DNA of 64,000 nt from GCA-2748575 sp965222725 (GTDB lineage Bacteria; Pseudomonadota; Gammaproteobacteria; Pseudomonadales; Ketobacteraceae), in assembly GCA_965222725.1 (NCBI GenBank), contig OZ244969.1, positions 4,526,001 to 4,590,000 of the forward strand, read 5' to 3'. The translations under genes were made by a program, and so were the position numbers. The notes under the pieces are model-generated. The model worked only from the letters and a program-made list of their open reading frames with translations, was not told the origin of the DNA and did not search any database. Below, one piece after another: positions 10,301 through 19,297 of this stretch. Positions within the stretch are counted from its first letter, which is position 1; each line of letters opens with the position of its first letter.

Positions 10301-11818
10301 GCCCAGCCCGATATCACTAACGGAAAACGCTTCACAATAACCTTCAGCGATAACGGCCACACCAAAACCCCGCTCCTTGAGGATGGTAATTTCCTTCAGC
10401 GCATTATCTTTGCTGATACAAAAATCCGGTGATGCCCAGGCAAAATATTCCTCATTGTGATCCAGCACCGCCAACTTCAATCTTGCATCGGCAACCCGCT
10501 TTACCAGTATTTCGGCTGCCGTTTCCAGCACTGCCTGAATGCCCACAATGGCAATGGGGCTGCATTGGCCGCTGCGCTCCTTCACCAGCGCAAATTGCAT
10601 TTTGTTCACGTCTTCCAGTTGTTCTTTTAACAGGGACTGAAGATCCTCCGGTAACTGGTCAAAGCCCGTTATTTCCAGTGTGTGATCTTTGCTTTCCTGA
10701 TTCGTAAAAGGTGTGCGTTCATTAAAGAGCGACTCAATCAGCCCGGAAACCCGGCCGATTGGCATATCCACAAGCCGGTGGATATAGCTGATAACCCCCT
10801 GCTTGGCCCGCAACAGATTGCCTTCAATCACAACACAATTGATTTTATCGAGGTTTTCCAGTGCGTAAGGATTAAGTACCAGTACACCGGACGCCAGAAA
10901 TTGCCTGGCAAGTGCACACACAAAGGCATCGCGCCCCATCATGGCGGGCTTGGGCACGGTGGAAAACAACGACGCCGCAGCCTGTTCCAGATTATGGGAT
11001 GTCACCAATCCATAACCCATGGCCCCCAGTGACATTTGCGTGGCCATATCCGAGTAGTGCTCAATGGGTCCTTTGAGTTCGCAAAACTCATTGGGTGGGC
11101 GCAGAAAATTCCAGGAATCAATGTGATGCTCCGGATTAGCGCATAATACCGGCTCCCATTCCTCCCACTTGAGATAGCGGGCCTGATCCAGTTTCAGCTT
11201 GTGATAGCGTTGCAGTATGTCAATTGCAGAGCCCGACCAGCCATTAAGCGCTGCTTCACTGAAGGTACTGAACAGACTGAGCATCAAATCGGTGTTGCCG
11301 ACACCGATGCTCTTTTCCATGGGATCGCGCAATACCGGCAAATTCTGTAATGCCGTGATCCCGGCAGAAATATCAATGGCACTGACCTGGAACCGGCCGG
11401 AAACAAACCGGGGCGTGGCAACACTCAACGTAAACCCGGTGAGCATACCCATGGCATCAGCTGCCATTTCAATTTTTGAACGTACCACCGGTTCAGGATC
11501 ACCGGGAAACGATGAAGGACTGAGAAAGCGTTTTTCATAGAGGTTGCTTTCGATTTCGATGGCGCAGATGATTGCATCAATCTCATCGCAACTGATTACC
11601 AGACTGTCGTGGCTCACAATGACGCGGCGCAATGCCGTATTCACCCGGGCCCAATGCACCCCATTGCGCCGTTGCAGATCCCAGCGGATATAGCGGGAAA
11701 AGGCCTCTGCTTCCCGGGCGTCAATGTCACGAATTTCAAAATAGGATCTGCTGCCTTTTTGCCAAAGACGCCGTCTGTTATGAAATACCAACTCAGATAG
11801 CCGGTTTAATATCGACAT
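7322..11818 (-). CDS. Giant P-type cation-transporting ATPase with a degenerate N-terminal ATPase half
   Basis: Membrane pump of 1498 residues, about 600 longer than ordinary P-type ATPases and close in size to the mycobacterial CtpH/CtpI group. The C-terminal half is complete: DESSLTGESLPV, M4 motif AVAAVPEGLP (a P2-like sequence, not the CPC of heavy-metal pumps), phosphorylation motif CADKTGTLTEG with Asp927, the hinge GMTGDGSNDAP, and terminal membrane segments. The N-terminal ~610 residues look like a decayed copy: LNPYALENLDKINCVVIEG (about 315-333) lines up with VRNPRAIESLGRMDVLCADKTG, with VIEGN replacing DKTGT, and FSVSDIGLGLV lines up with IRLADVGIALG. The start is backed by GAGGA 6-7 nt upstream. 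The exchanger gene ends 12 bp upstream. The transported ion is not determined. Confidence 0.88.
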   Translation of the reverse strand: MSILNRLSELVFHNRRRLWQKGSRSYFEIRDIDAREAEAFSRYIRWDLQRRNGVHWARVNTALRRVIVSHDSLVISCDEIDAIICAIEIESNLYEKRFLSPSSFPGDPEPVVRSKIEMAADAMGMLTGFTLSVATPRFVSGRFQVSAIDISAGITALQNLPVLRDPMEKSIGVGNTDLMLSLFSTFSEAALNGWSGSAIDILQRYHKLKLDQARYLKWEEWEPVLCANPEHHIDSWNFLRPPNEFCELKGPIEHYSDMATQMSLGAMGYGLVTSHNLEQAAASLFSTVPKPAMMGRDAFVCALARQFLASGVLVLNPYALENLDKINCVVIEGNLLRAKQGVISYIHRLVDMPIGRVSGLIESLFNERTPFTNQESKDHTLEITGFDQLPEDLQSLLKEQLEDVNKMQFALVKERSGQCSPIAIVGIQAVLETAAEILVKRVADARLKLAVLDHNEEYFAWASPDFCISKDNALKEITILKERGFGVAVIAEGYCEAFSVSDIGLGLVDSYRSDTPPWGADLISAEGMSTSWLLLESIFAARKNAGHCVELSKIDAFSGLILSITNLQPRTIKRIKFASNLVSLAAMVNGMRLVAQMPAYPSHADRDPTPWHAMPVATVLQKLESGESGLQPDQIEPRYHRDVPVVQPPVEQFARMLVDELANPLAPILAAGAGLSAVTGAVMDSLMIGAVVLLNGAIGATQRYQTEQALHQLDDNERPKVRVIREGSCEHREQLSLVEGDVIELEAGEVVPGDCRLIDAWDLELDESSLTGESLPVRKKTQPSYASSVADRHSMIFEGTTIAAGRARAVVVALDKKTEANKSSVIGLSTPQAGVEVRLNQLTEYTAPVAALSGIALMASGLSRNLPAAEVISSGVSLAVAAVPEGLPLLATMAQLGSAKRLSTLGALVRNPRAIESLGRMDVLCADKTGTLTEGKLKVRLISNGTDTWESSAGTIPDDGKSILAKAYLAGPDGNDARIPHMTDRAVIEGAREFQVGGMALCAQWQRVTEIPFKSENSFHAVLGQLDGQRHIMVKGAPDVLIDRCDYWWHQGQVAEISAKEKSGLAAHAHELAEKGLRVLAVTERRVRSDKQNLKPDDIQKMVFVGMIAISDAVRPAAREAVGKLTRIGVDVKMITGDHPKTASAIAEQLGLPQYRGVLTGPQIDAMSDNELQGLMNSVSVFARVTPSQKARIVGVLQSARRVVGMTGDGSNDAPAIRLADVGIALGENATSSARAASDLLVVDGRIETIVAAVLEGRALWASVKDSVSLLVGGNLGEIGFSLLGGLIGGASPLNARQLLLVNLLTDTLPALSVALRRNSRDELVALAQQKPDEVLGKDLVRDIQIRAAVTTGASTVAWLIARMGGRQGANTVSMLTLVGSQLVQTLQMSKGSKTVIATSVGSLAALLGIVQTPGISQFFGCRPLGPLGLLQATSVTAGAAVLHTMIPGWLSRISDQHQQQLIKLRQQYPLYLGENSPEAEQKETEQETESLSGEASR

Positions 11819-11830
11819 AAAGATCCTCGT

Positions 11831-13126
11831 CTAGTGAACGCCGTTCCCATAGGAAATCAGCAGGTAAAGCAGTATCGCCACAATTGCCACCATGACCCCG
11901 GTATCCAGCAGATCAAAGGTGTGATCCTTTTCCAGAAGCGCGGTAAGGGTATAAAAGGTCGGGAACAGAAAAATAAACAACAGAATGGATGAGGTATTAA
12001 AGCCCAGCGAGGCATGGCTGGTAGCTACCGCGCCATGCAACCAACCATGGCTCACCCACAACAAAAGCGTGATGGGCAAAATCAGAAAGAGTACTTGGGT
12101 CATTCCCCCGAACGCGTTAGCCAGCGCGATTCCGTACTGCTTTTCCCGGTGTGCGTTCCAGAGAATAACGTATTCACTCATTCCCCCGAACCCCGCAAGA
12201 ATAAAGGCGGCAATATAGGGGTCAAGCTTCAGCTTGCTGGTGGTCAGCTCTGCAAAATCATGGACACTACTCCCCCCGAGAACCGAGCCCACCAGCCCTG
12301 CCAGGAAGAGCATGACAATGGCAAACCAGCTATTGTTGTCGCGGAATCTTTTTATCTCGAACCGGTCAAGCCAGCGCTTGAGTTTTTCCACCGGCGGATG
12401 CGGCTCTTCAGGTACGCCATTCTGACGGGAGTAATAGACTGTCAGCCGGTACATATAAAGCACAAAAAGACCCAGCAATACCAACGCCAGAAACACCATA
12501 TCCATCTGGCTGAATCCCTGCACTGCGGGCTCCGTTATGCGCAGGCCCAGCATCATGCTGCCCACCACAATACCCAGCGCGCCGCCAGCCACCAGGATCT
12601 GTGTACCTATCTCCGTTATGGCCGGTGGCATCAGGTACTTGCCTTTGACATCTTTGGGCAAAAAGAACGAATAACAACTGAAAACCATGGCGTTGTTATA
12701 AATCGTTATCATCACCATAAGAAACGCCAGATAAGGATCCACCGCTACCAGAAAAGCCACCACCACGAGCTCGGGCAGTGTGGAAAGAATTTCCGCCCAG
12801 GTGGCAGCAACGTAGGGATCCCAGTAGAACTTTGCTGACAGGCCTTCAATCGCCAGGAGGAGCGAATGGCAGGCTACCTGGATCAACGCCAGGCCAATGA
12901 AAACATCAAGAAAAGCCGTAATCCACAGATTCAGTTCCAGATCAGACGCTCTGGCTACGGCACAAAGCAGCCAGAGGCCACCCCACAAAAACACCTTGCG
13001 ATAAACCAGTACCGCCAGCCGCGGCGCGGTATGGCACACCAGCTCACTGTGTTCAGAAACGGAGTCTTCTTTAATCAGTTCCACAAGATGCTCGCAGCCT
13101 TGTATACGAAAAGCCTGACAGAACAC
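11831..13126 (-). CDS. CaCA-family-like cation exchanger membrane protein
   Basis: Inner-membrane protein of 431 residues with about eleven hydrophobic segments. Two regions resemble the alpha repeats of sodium/calcium or proton/calcium exchangers: TWAEILSTLPELVVVAFL near residue 110, and GGMSEYVILWNAHREKQYGI near 320, followed by ALANAFGGMTQVLF. A hydrophilic linker (HPPVEKLKRWLDRFEIKRF) separates the halves. The stop is 12 bp before the P-type ATPase start, so both are probably made from one message and may handle the same cation. The start is uncertain: the longest reading begins with GTG at 13126 without an obvious ribosome-binding site, and no in-frame ATG exists for a long stretch. Family assignment rests on motifs and topology only. 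Confidence 0.7.
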   Translation of the reverse strand: MFCQAFRIQGCEHLVELIKEDSVSEHSELVCHTAPRLAVLVYRKVFLWGGLWLLCAVARASDLELNLWITAFLDVFIGLALIQVACHSLLLAIEGLSAKFYWDPYVAATWAEILSTLPELVVVAFLVAVDPYLAFLMVMITIYNNAMVFSCYSFFLPKDVKGKYLMPPAITEIGTQILVAGGALGIVVGSMMLGLRITEPAVQGFSQMDMVFLALVLLGLFVLYMYRLTVYYSRQNGVPEEPHPPVEKLKRWLDRFEIKRFRDNNSWFAIVMLFLAGLVGSVLGGSSVHDFAELTTSKLKLDPYIAAFILAGFGGMSEYVILWNAHREKQYGIALANAFGGMTQVLFLILPITLLLWVSHGWLHGAVATSHASLGFNTSSILLFIFLFPTFYTLTALLEKDHTFDLLDTGVMVAIVAILLYLLISYGNGVH

Positions 13127-13200
13127 CGATTATCGCAAACCCTTGGACAAGAAACTGTTTCAGAAATATGACAAGTTATTGTCTATTGATAGGCGTCAAC

Positions 13201-13228
13201 AAAAAGAGGGGCCTGCGCCCCTCTTTTT
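13201..13228. terminator. Intrinsic terminator, usable on both strands
   Basis: Stem GAGGGGC/GCCCCTC (13206-13212 and 13217-13223) around a CTGC loop, flanked by five A on the left and five T on the right. It lies 30 bp past the stop of the nitrilase fusion gene on the minus strand and upstream of the exchanger gene, insulating the two units. Confidence 0.85.
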
Positions 13229-13258
13229 AAAATTATCGGATCAAATGGACCCTGCGGT

Positions 13259-14791
13259 TCACTTTTTATTGATATTGAGGTTGTACACATCCAGGCGCCG
13301 GTCACGCAGGTTGGTCACGGTACCTTCACTGTTCAGGCGTTTCAGCTTTTCCAGATCCACATCAGCAAACAGCATCATCTCGGTATTGGCGGTGGCCTCG
13401 GCGATGATGGAATCGTGGGGAAAATACACGTCCGATGGAGAAAACACAGCCGACTGGGCATACTGAATATCCACGTTATCCACCCGTGGCAAGTTACCCA
13501 CACTTCCGGCAATGGCCACATAGCACTCGTTTTCAATAGCCCGGGCCTGCGAACAGAGCCGCACGCGCATGTAACCGTTTTTGGTATCGGTCCAGAAGGG
13601 TACAAAAAGTATCTGAACATCATGCTGCGCCATGATACGGCCCAGTTCGGGAAACTCCGAATCATAGCAAATCAGAATACCCACCCGGCCTGAATCGGTT
13701 TCAAATACATTGACGGTATCGCCGCCATCGATTACCCAGTCCCGCTTTTCATGGGGTGTCACGTGGATCTTGTATTGCTGTTCGATACGGCCATCCCGGT
13801 GCAGCAAGTAAGCCACGTTATAAAGCCGGTTGCCTTCCAGCACCGGCATACTGCCGGCCACAATATTGATATTGTAGGTAACTGCCACATGGGAAAAATG
13901 ATGCACAATGGATTCGGTAAAACTGGAGAGAAACCGGATGTCGTCCACCGAGTTTTCATGGCGGGACAGCCCCATTAACGGCGCGCTGAAAAACTCCGGA
14001 AACAGGGCAAAATCCGACTGGTAATCTGACAGGGATTCGATAAAGAATTCCGCCTGCTTGAGCAGGTCTTCCAGGGAGTGGACTTCGCGCATCAGCCACT
14101 GGACGATACCAATACGGACGATGGTTTTGTCGCTTTCATGAATGGAGCTGGGTTTGTCCTCATAAAAGATGTTATCCCACTCCAGCAGGGTGGCATAACC
14201 CTGGGACTTCTCGTCTTCCGGAAGGTAACGGCTGAGCAAACGTTTTACGTCAAAGTCATTGGACAGCTGAAACGACAGGATAGGATCGTAGATTTCCTTG
14301 CGCTTTACCTTGTCGATATATTCAGTCACCGACAACTTGTCCGCATGCTTCTTGTACCCGGGGATACGACCACCGGCCATAATAGCCTTCAGATTCAGGG
14401 CTCGGCACAGATCCTTGCGGGCATCGTATAGGCGGCGTCCCAGGCGATAACCGCGATAATCCGGATGCACAAACACATCCAGGCCATACAGGGCATCGCC
14501 ATCACTGTTGTGCCGGGGAAGCTGCTTTTCACTGACAATATCGTCGTATTTGTGATGCGAGGAATAGCTGTTGTAATCCACCTTAATGGTCAGCGCAGCA
14601 GCTACCAGCTTGCCATTGTCTTCAATACAGATCTGACCATCGGGGAAAGCGTTAACCAGCGCCTGTATGGTGACTTTGGGCCAGGCACCGCCAATATCCG
14701 GATAGACAATGTCCATCAGATCGGCCAGCTGCTTGTAGTCGTCCGGGGTTATTACCCGGAGAGACAGTAAGGTATCTTTTTTCTCGGTCAT
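13259..14791 (-). CDS. GNAT acetyltransferase-nitrilase (carbon-nitrogen hydrolase) fusion
   Basis: Predicted soluble two-domain enzyme of 510 residues. Residues ~10-200 form a GNAT fold with the acetyl-CoA loop region DVFVHPDYRGYRLGRRLYDA. Residues ~225-500 are a nitrilase-superfamily amidohydrolase with the full triad: Glu266 (ALFPEFFSAPLMG), Lys349 (HVTPHEKRDW) and Cys375 (VGILICYDSEFPELGR). Such fusions are known in many bacteria, but the substrate is not settled. It is the last of three same-strand genes after the lipoprotein and SET genes, with a 42-bp gap, and ends at a strong terminator. Both active sites look intact. Confidence 0.88.
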   Translation of the reverse strand: MTEKKDTLLSLRVITPDDYKQLADLMDIVYPDIGGAWPKVTIQALVNAFPDGQICIEDNGKLVAAALTIKVDYNSYSSHHKYDDIVSEKQLPRHNSDGDALYGLDVFVHPDYRGYRLGRRLYDARKDLCRALNLKAIMAGGRIPGYKKHADKLSVTEYIDKVKRKEIYDPILSFQLSNDFDVKRLLSRYLPEDEKSQGYATLLEWDNIFYEDKPSSIHESDKTIVRIGIVQWLMREVHSLEDLLKQAEFFIESLSDYQSDFALFPEFFSAPLMGLSRHENSVDDIRFLSSFTESIVHHFSHVAVTYNINIVAGSMPVLEGNRLYNVAYLLHRDGRIEQQYKIHVTPHEKRDWVIDGGDTVNVFETDSGRVGILICYDSEFPELGRIMAQHDVQILFVPFWTDTKNGYMRVRLCSQARAIENECYVAIAGSVGNLPRVDNVDIQYAQSAVFSPSDVYFPHDSIIAEATANTEMMLFADVDLEKLKRLNSEGTVTNLRDRRLDVYNLNINKK

Positions 14792-14833
14792 AAATCCGCT
14801 TTATTGCAAAGAGAATTGTTTAAGAGCAGGAAT

Positions 14834-15157
14834 TCAGTCCCACTCGTCACCGTAGTAATGAGTCAGCTCCTCATCACGTTTGATATCCCGTAGCGCCACC
14901 ACCGTCAGGTCATCATAATAGGCAACGTTGGGGCTGGCACTGTGATTAATGTACTTGAAATCACAAGTTACCTTGAACATAGCATACTTGTTCTTGCGCT
15001 TTTCCACCCAGAGCACATGGGGGCCGTCTTCTTTGGTTTTTTTACAGGTCAACACACCTAAAAGGTCGCCTTCCCTGATCTTCTTTGCCGCAAACAGGCC
15101 TTTACCGTGAATCTTGCTTTCGCCCACATACACTTTATCAGTGATGGATTTTGCCAT
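14834..15157 (-). CDS. Small stand-alone SET-domain protein
   Basis: A 107-residue protein made almost entirely of a SET fold. Recognisable elements are KIHGKGLFAAKKIREGDLLG at the start, the NHSASPN motif (NHSxxPN, which binds S-adenosylmethionine and forms the pseudoknot), and DEELTHYYGDEW at the C-terminus, matching the ELTYDYG-type motif. SET proteins are usually lysine methyltransferases; the target of bacterial short forms is unknown. AAGGAC lies eight bases before the ATG at 15157. It sits between the lipoprotein gene (27 bp) and the nitrilase fusion (42 bp), so co-transcription is likely. Confidence 0.82.
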   Translation of the reverse strand: MAKSITDKVYVGESKIHGKGLFAAKKIREGDLLGVLTCKKTKEDGPHVLWVEKRKNKYAMFKVTCDFKYINHSASPNVAYYDDLTVVALRDIKRDEELTHYYGDEWD

Positions 15158-15184
15158 CGGCGGATGTCCTTAAGTTGTAGAGTA

Positions 15185-16414
15185 TTATTGCTCAATTAAC
15201 TGAACTTTGATCTGATCAATAAAGATCTCGATATCATCTTCGTCGGTTTTATTGTAAAAGCCGAAGAATAGCCAGAGCTCTTTATCTTCGTTTGCAGTCT
15301 GCTCAACGTATCCGCCGTCTCTGATACCAAAATATATATCAGGAACCGCCACATTGCCTGAAGGATTTTCACATCCTTTCTTTATGAACTCCTCGAATTC
15401 ATCCTCAGGTTCTCCTATCGCATCACTAAGCACTTGTTTCTGAACTTTTAAGGAGGATAGTGAAGATTGGTCCATCACGTTGTCGAAGAAGGGGCCATTT
15501 ACTGCATAGTCCTTATCTGCGTCCAGGCTATCTTTAAGAAACTGCTCTTGAGACTCAGACACAAAACTTTCCAGCTCAAGCTCAATAACATTATCGATTT
15601 CACGGGTATCGACTTCGTCGTGTGCAGCACCCACAATGAAACTGAGATTATCAAGTATCAGCACCTTGTCATCATCGCGTGTTTCGTCGCCACTTTCATT
15701 TAGCTTCTTGTCAATATCATTGCAGGTGTCGTCGGAAAACTTGATGCCATACCTGACTTCGTAGCCCACTTTATAGGTTTTACCCCTTTCTATTTCGAAA
15801 TCGTCTCCGTCCCGAATCTTTCGTTGCAAAAAGCCGAGGCTGTACCGGTTGTTTTCTTCCTGCTCATTGCTCGCATCATTATCGAGACACAGCTTCAGGC
15901 TACTTTTTAACCCGTTATTGCCTGAGGGGAGCTGATTTAACAGCGCGCCTGAAGAGCTTGACGTCGTATCCCAGCAAAGAACTTTCTCAGCGCCGTCGCC
16001 CTCTTCGTTATCCCGCTCGTCGTAGAAGGCATAATTTTCTTCCCAACCGTCACTGCCACCGCTTTCAAAATCATAAACCTTGAAATTATCCTCCGGCACA
16101 TTAATCGTCAGCGACTGCTTGGATGTGATCGGCATACCCAGCACAAAGGTACTCACCCGCAGCTGGAAATCCTTGGTTTCATCCACCACCACTTCCCCGG
16201 TTCCTTCCGGCTCAACTTCGCCAAGATCGGTAATGGTCACCTTGGATGAACTGGTGCCTTTGGCAAACTCAACTTCCCATTCCAGGGTAACGGTTTCCCC
16301 GGGCGCGGCGGTGGTTGAATTGGATTTGAACTCGATGGTAGGGCGGCACCCGGCTATAAACACCATGAATCCCATCATGGCCAGTGTGCCCGCAAATTTT
16401 CTTGTCATTTTCAT
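15185..16414 (-). CDS. Acidic outer-membrane or periplasmic lipoprotein of unknown function
   Basis: 409 residues with a lipoprotein signal: MKMTRKFAGTLAMMGFMVF then the lipobox IAGC with Cys at about residue 23. An Ig-like region with PGETVTLEWEVEFAKG follows, and then a long Asp/Glu-rich body (YDFESGGSDGWEENYAF near 115-130 resembles the start of a carbohydrate-binding-like beta-sandwich). I recognise no family. The region is less GC-rich than its neighbours, hinting at fast evolution or transfer. ATG 16414 is taken; a second ATG two codons on is equally possible. It leads a presumed SET/nitrilase operon, which does not by itself reveal its job. Confidence 0.75.
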   Translation of the reverse strand: MKMTRKFAGTLAMMGFMVFIAGCRPTIEFKSNSTTAAPGETVTLEWEVEFAKGTSSSKVTITDLGEVEPEGTGEVVVDETKDFQLRVSTFVLGMPITSKQSLTINVPEDNFKVYDFESGGSDGWEENYAFYDERDNEEGDGAEKVLCWDTTSSSSGALLNQLPSGNNGLKSSLKLCLDNDASNEQEENNRYSLGFLQRKIRDGDDFEIERGKTYKVGYEVRYGIKFSDDTCNDIDKKLNESGDETRDDDKVLILDNLSFIVGAAHDEVDTREIDNVIELELESFVSESQEQFLKDSLDADKDYAVNGPFFDNVMDQSSLSSLKVQKQVLSDAIGEPEDEFEEFIKKGCENPSGNVAVPDIYFGIRDGGYVEQTANEDKELWLFFGFYNKTDEDDIEIFIDQIKVQLIEQ

Positions 16415-16500
16415 GATTTATCGCAATCCCGTGCTCTGTGAACTTCAGTATATTTTCGTTATTCTACTAGAGTTTAGCGAATTTACTATGAGGAATTTGG

Positions 16501-16755
16501 ATGATTAGTGAACAAGAGCTCATTCAACGAAAAGAAGAGCTGAGCCAGCGCCGCAACGAGCTACTTAACCGTCTGGAAGCCATTAAAAAGGATTTTGGAC
16601 AGGGACTGGATGCCGACTGGGAAGAACAGGCCACCCAGCTGGAAAACGCCGAGGTCCTTGAAGAGATTTCCCGGGTGACTGCCGAGGAGCTTAACAAGGT
16701 CCAGGTTGCCATCGAACGCCTGGAAAAAGCCATCGAGCAAGCTCACAAAAAGTGA
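16501..16755 (+). CDS. DksA/TraR-like coiled-coil protein lacking the zinc finger
   Basis: An 84-residue, highly helical charged protein. RKEELSQRRNELLNRLEAIKKDF, then LDADWEEQATQLENAEVLEE and ELNKVQVAIERLEKAI, follow the coiled-coil half of the DksA/TraR family, including the DxDxxEQA...E tip region. In that family the sequence normally continues GTYGxCxxCG; here it stops at KAIEQAHKK and no CxxC pattern follows in any frame, so this is not a simple frameshift. GAGGAA precedes the ATG 16501 at a proper distance. It may bind the RNA polymerase secondary channel, but that is an inference from the tip only. Confidence 0.75.
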   Translation: MISEQELIQRKEELSQRRNELLNRLEAIKKDFGQGLDADWEEQATQLENAEVLEEISRVTAEELNKVQVAIERLEKAIEQAHKK

Positions 16756-16763
16756 CCCAAAAC

Positions 16764-16830
16764 AGCGCATTCGATAGTTTGATCTATAATTAATCAACAC
16801 CGATCAAACACCAAAAGGCCCGAATGCGCT
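16764..16830 (+). promoter_or_regulatory. Nested perfect inverted repeats directly before the hybrid kinase start
   Basis: Outer arms AGCGCATTCG (16764-16773) and CGAATGCGCT (16821-16830) are perfectly complementary; inside them GTTTGATC (16777-16784) and GATCAAAC (16802-16809) pair perfectly as well. The right outer arm ends five bases before the ATG at 16836, where the ribosome-binding site should be. No T-tract follows, so it is not an ordinary terminator. It may be an RNA switch that covers the start site or a DNA operator. Confidence 0.6.
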
Positions 16831-16835
16831 GAATT

Positions 16836-19268
<2,433 letters not shown>

Positions 19269-19297
19269 CTGAAGATTGCCTGAAAAAAGCAGAAGCT

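Noticed and set aside
12014..12838. A 274-codon frame antisense to the exchanger gene
   Set aside because: The opposite strand encodes a coherent multi-helix membrane protein; this frame is rich in His/Gln and has no family features.
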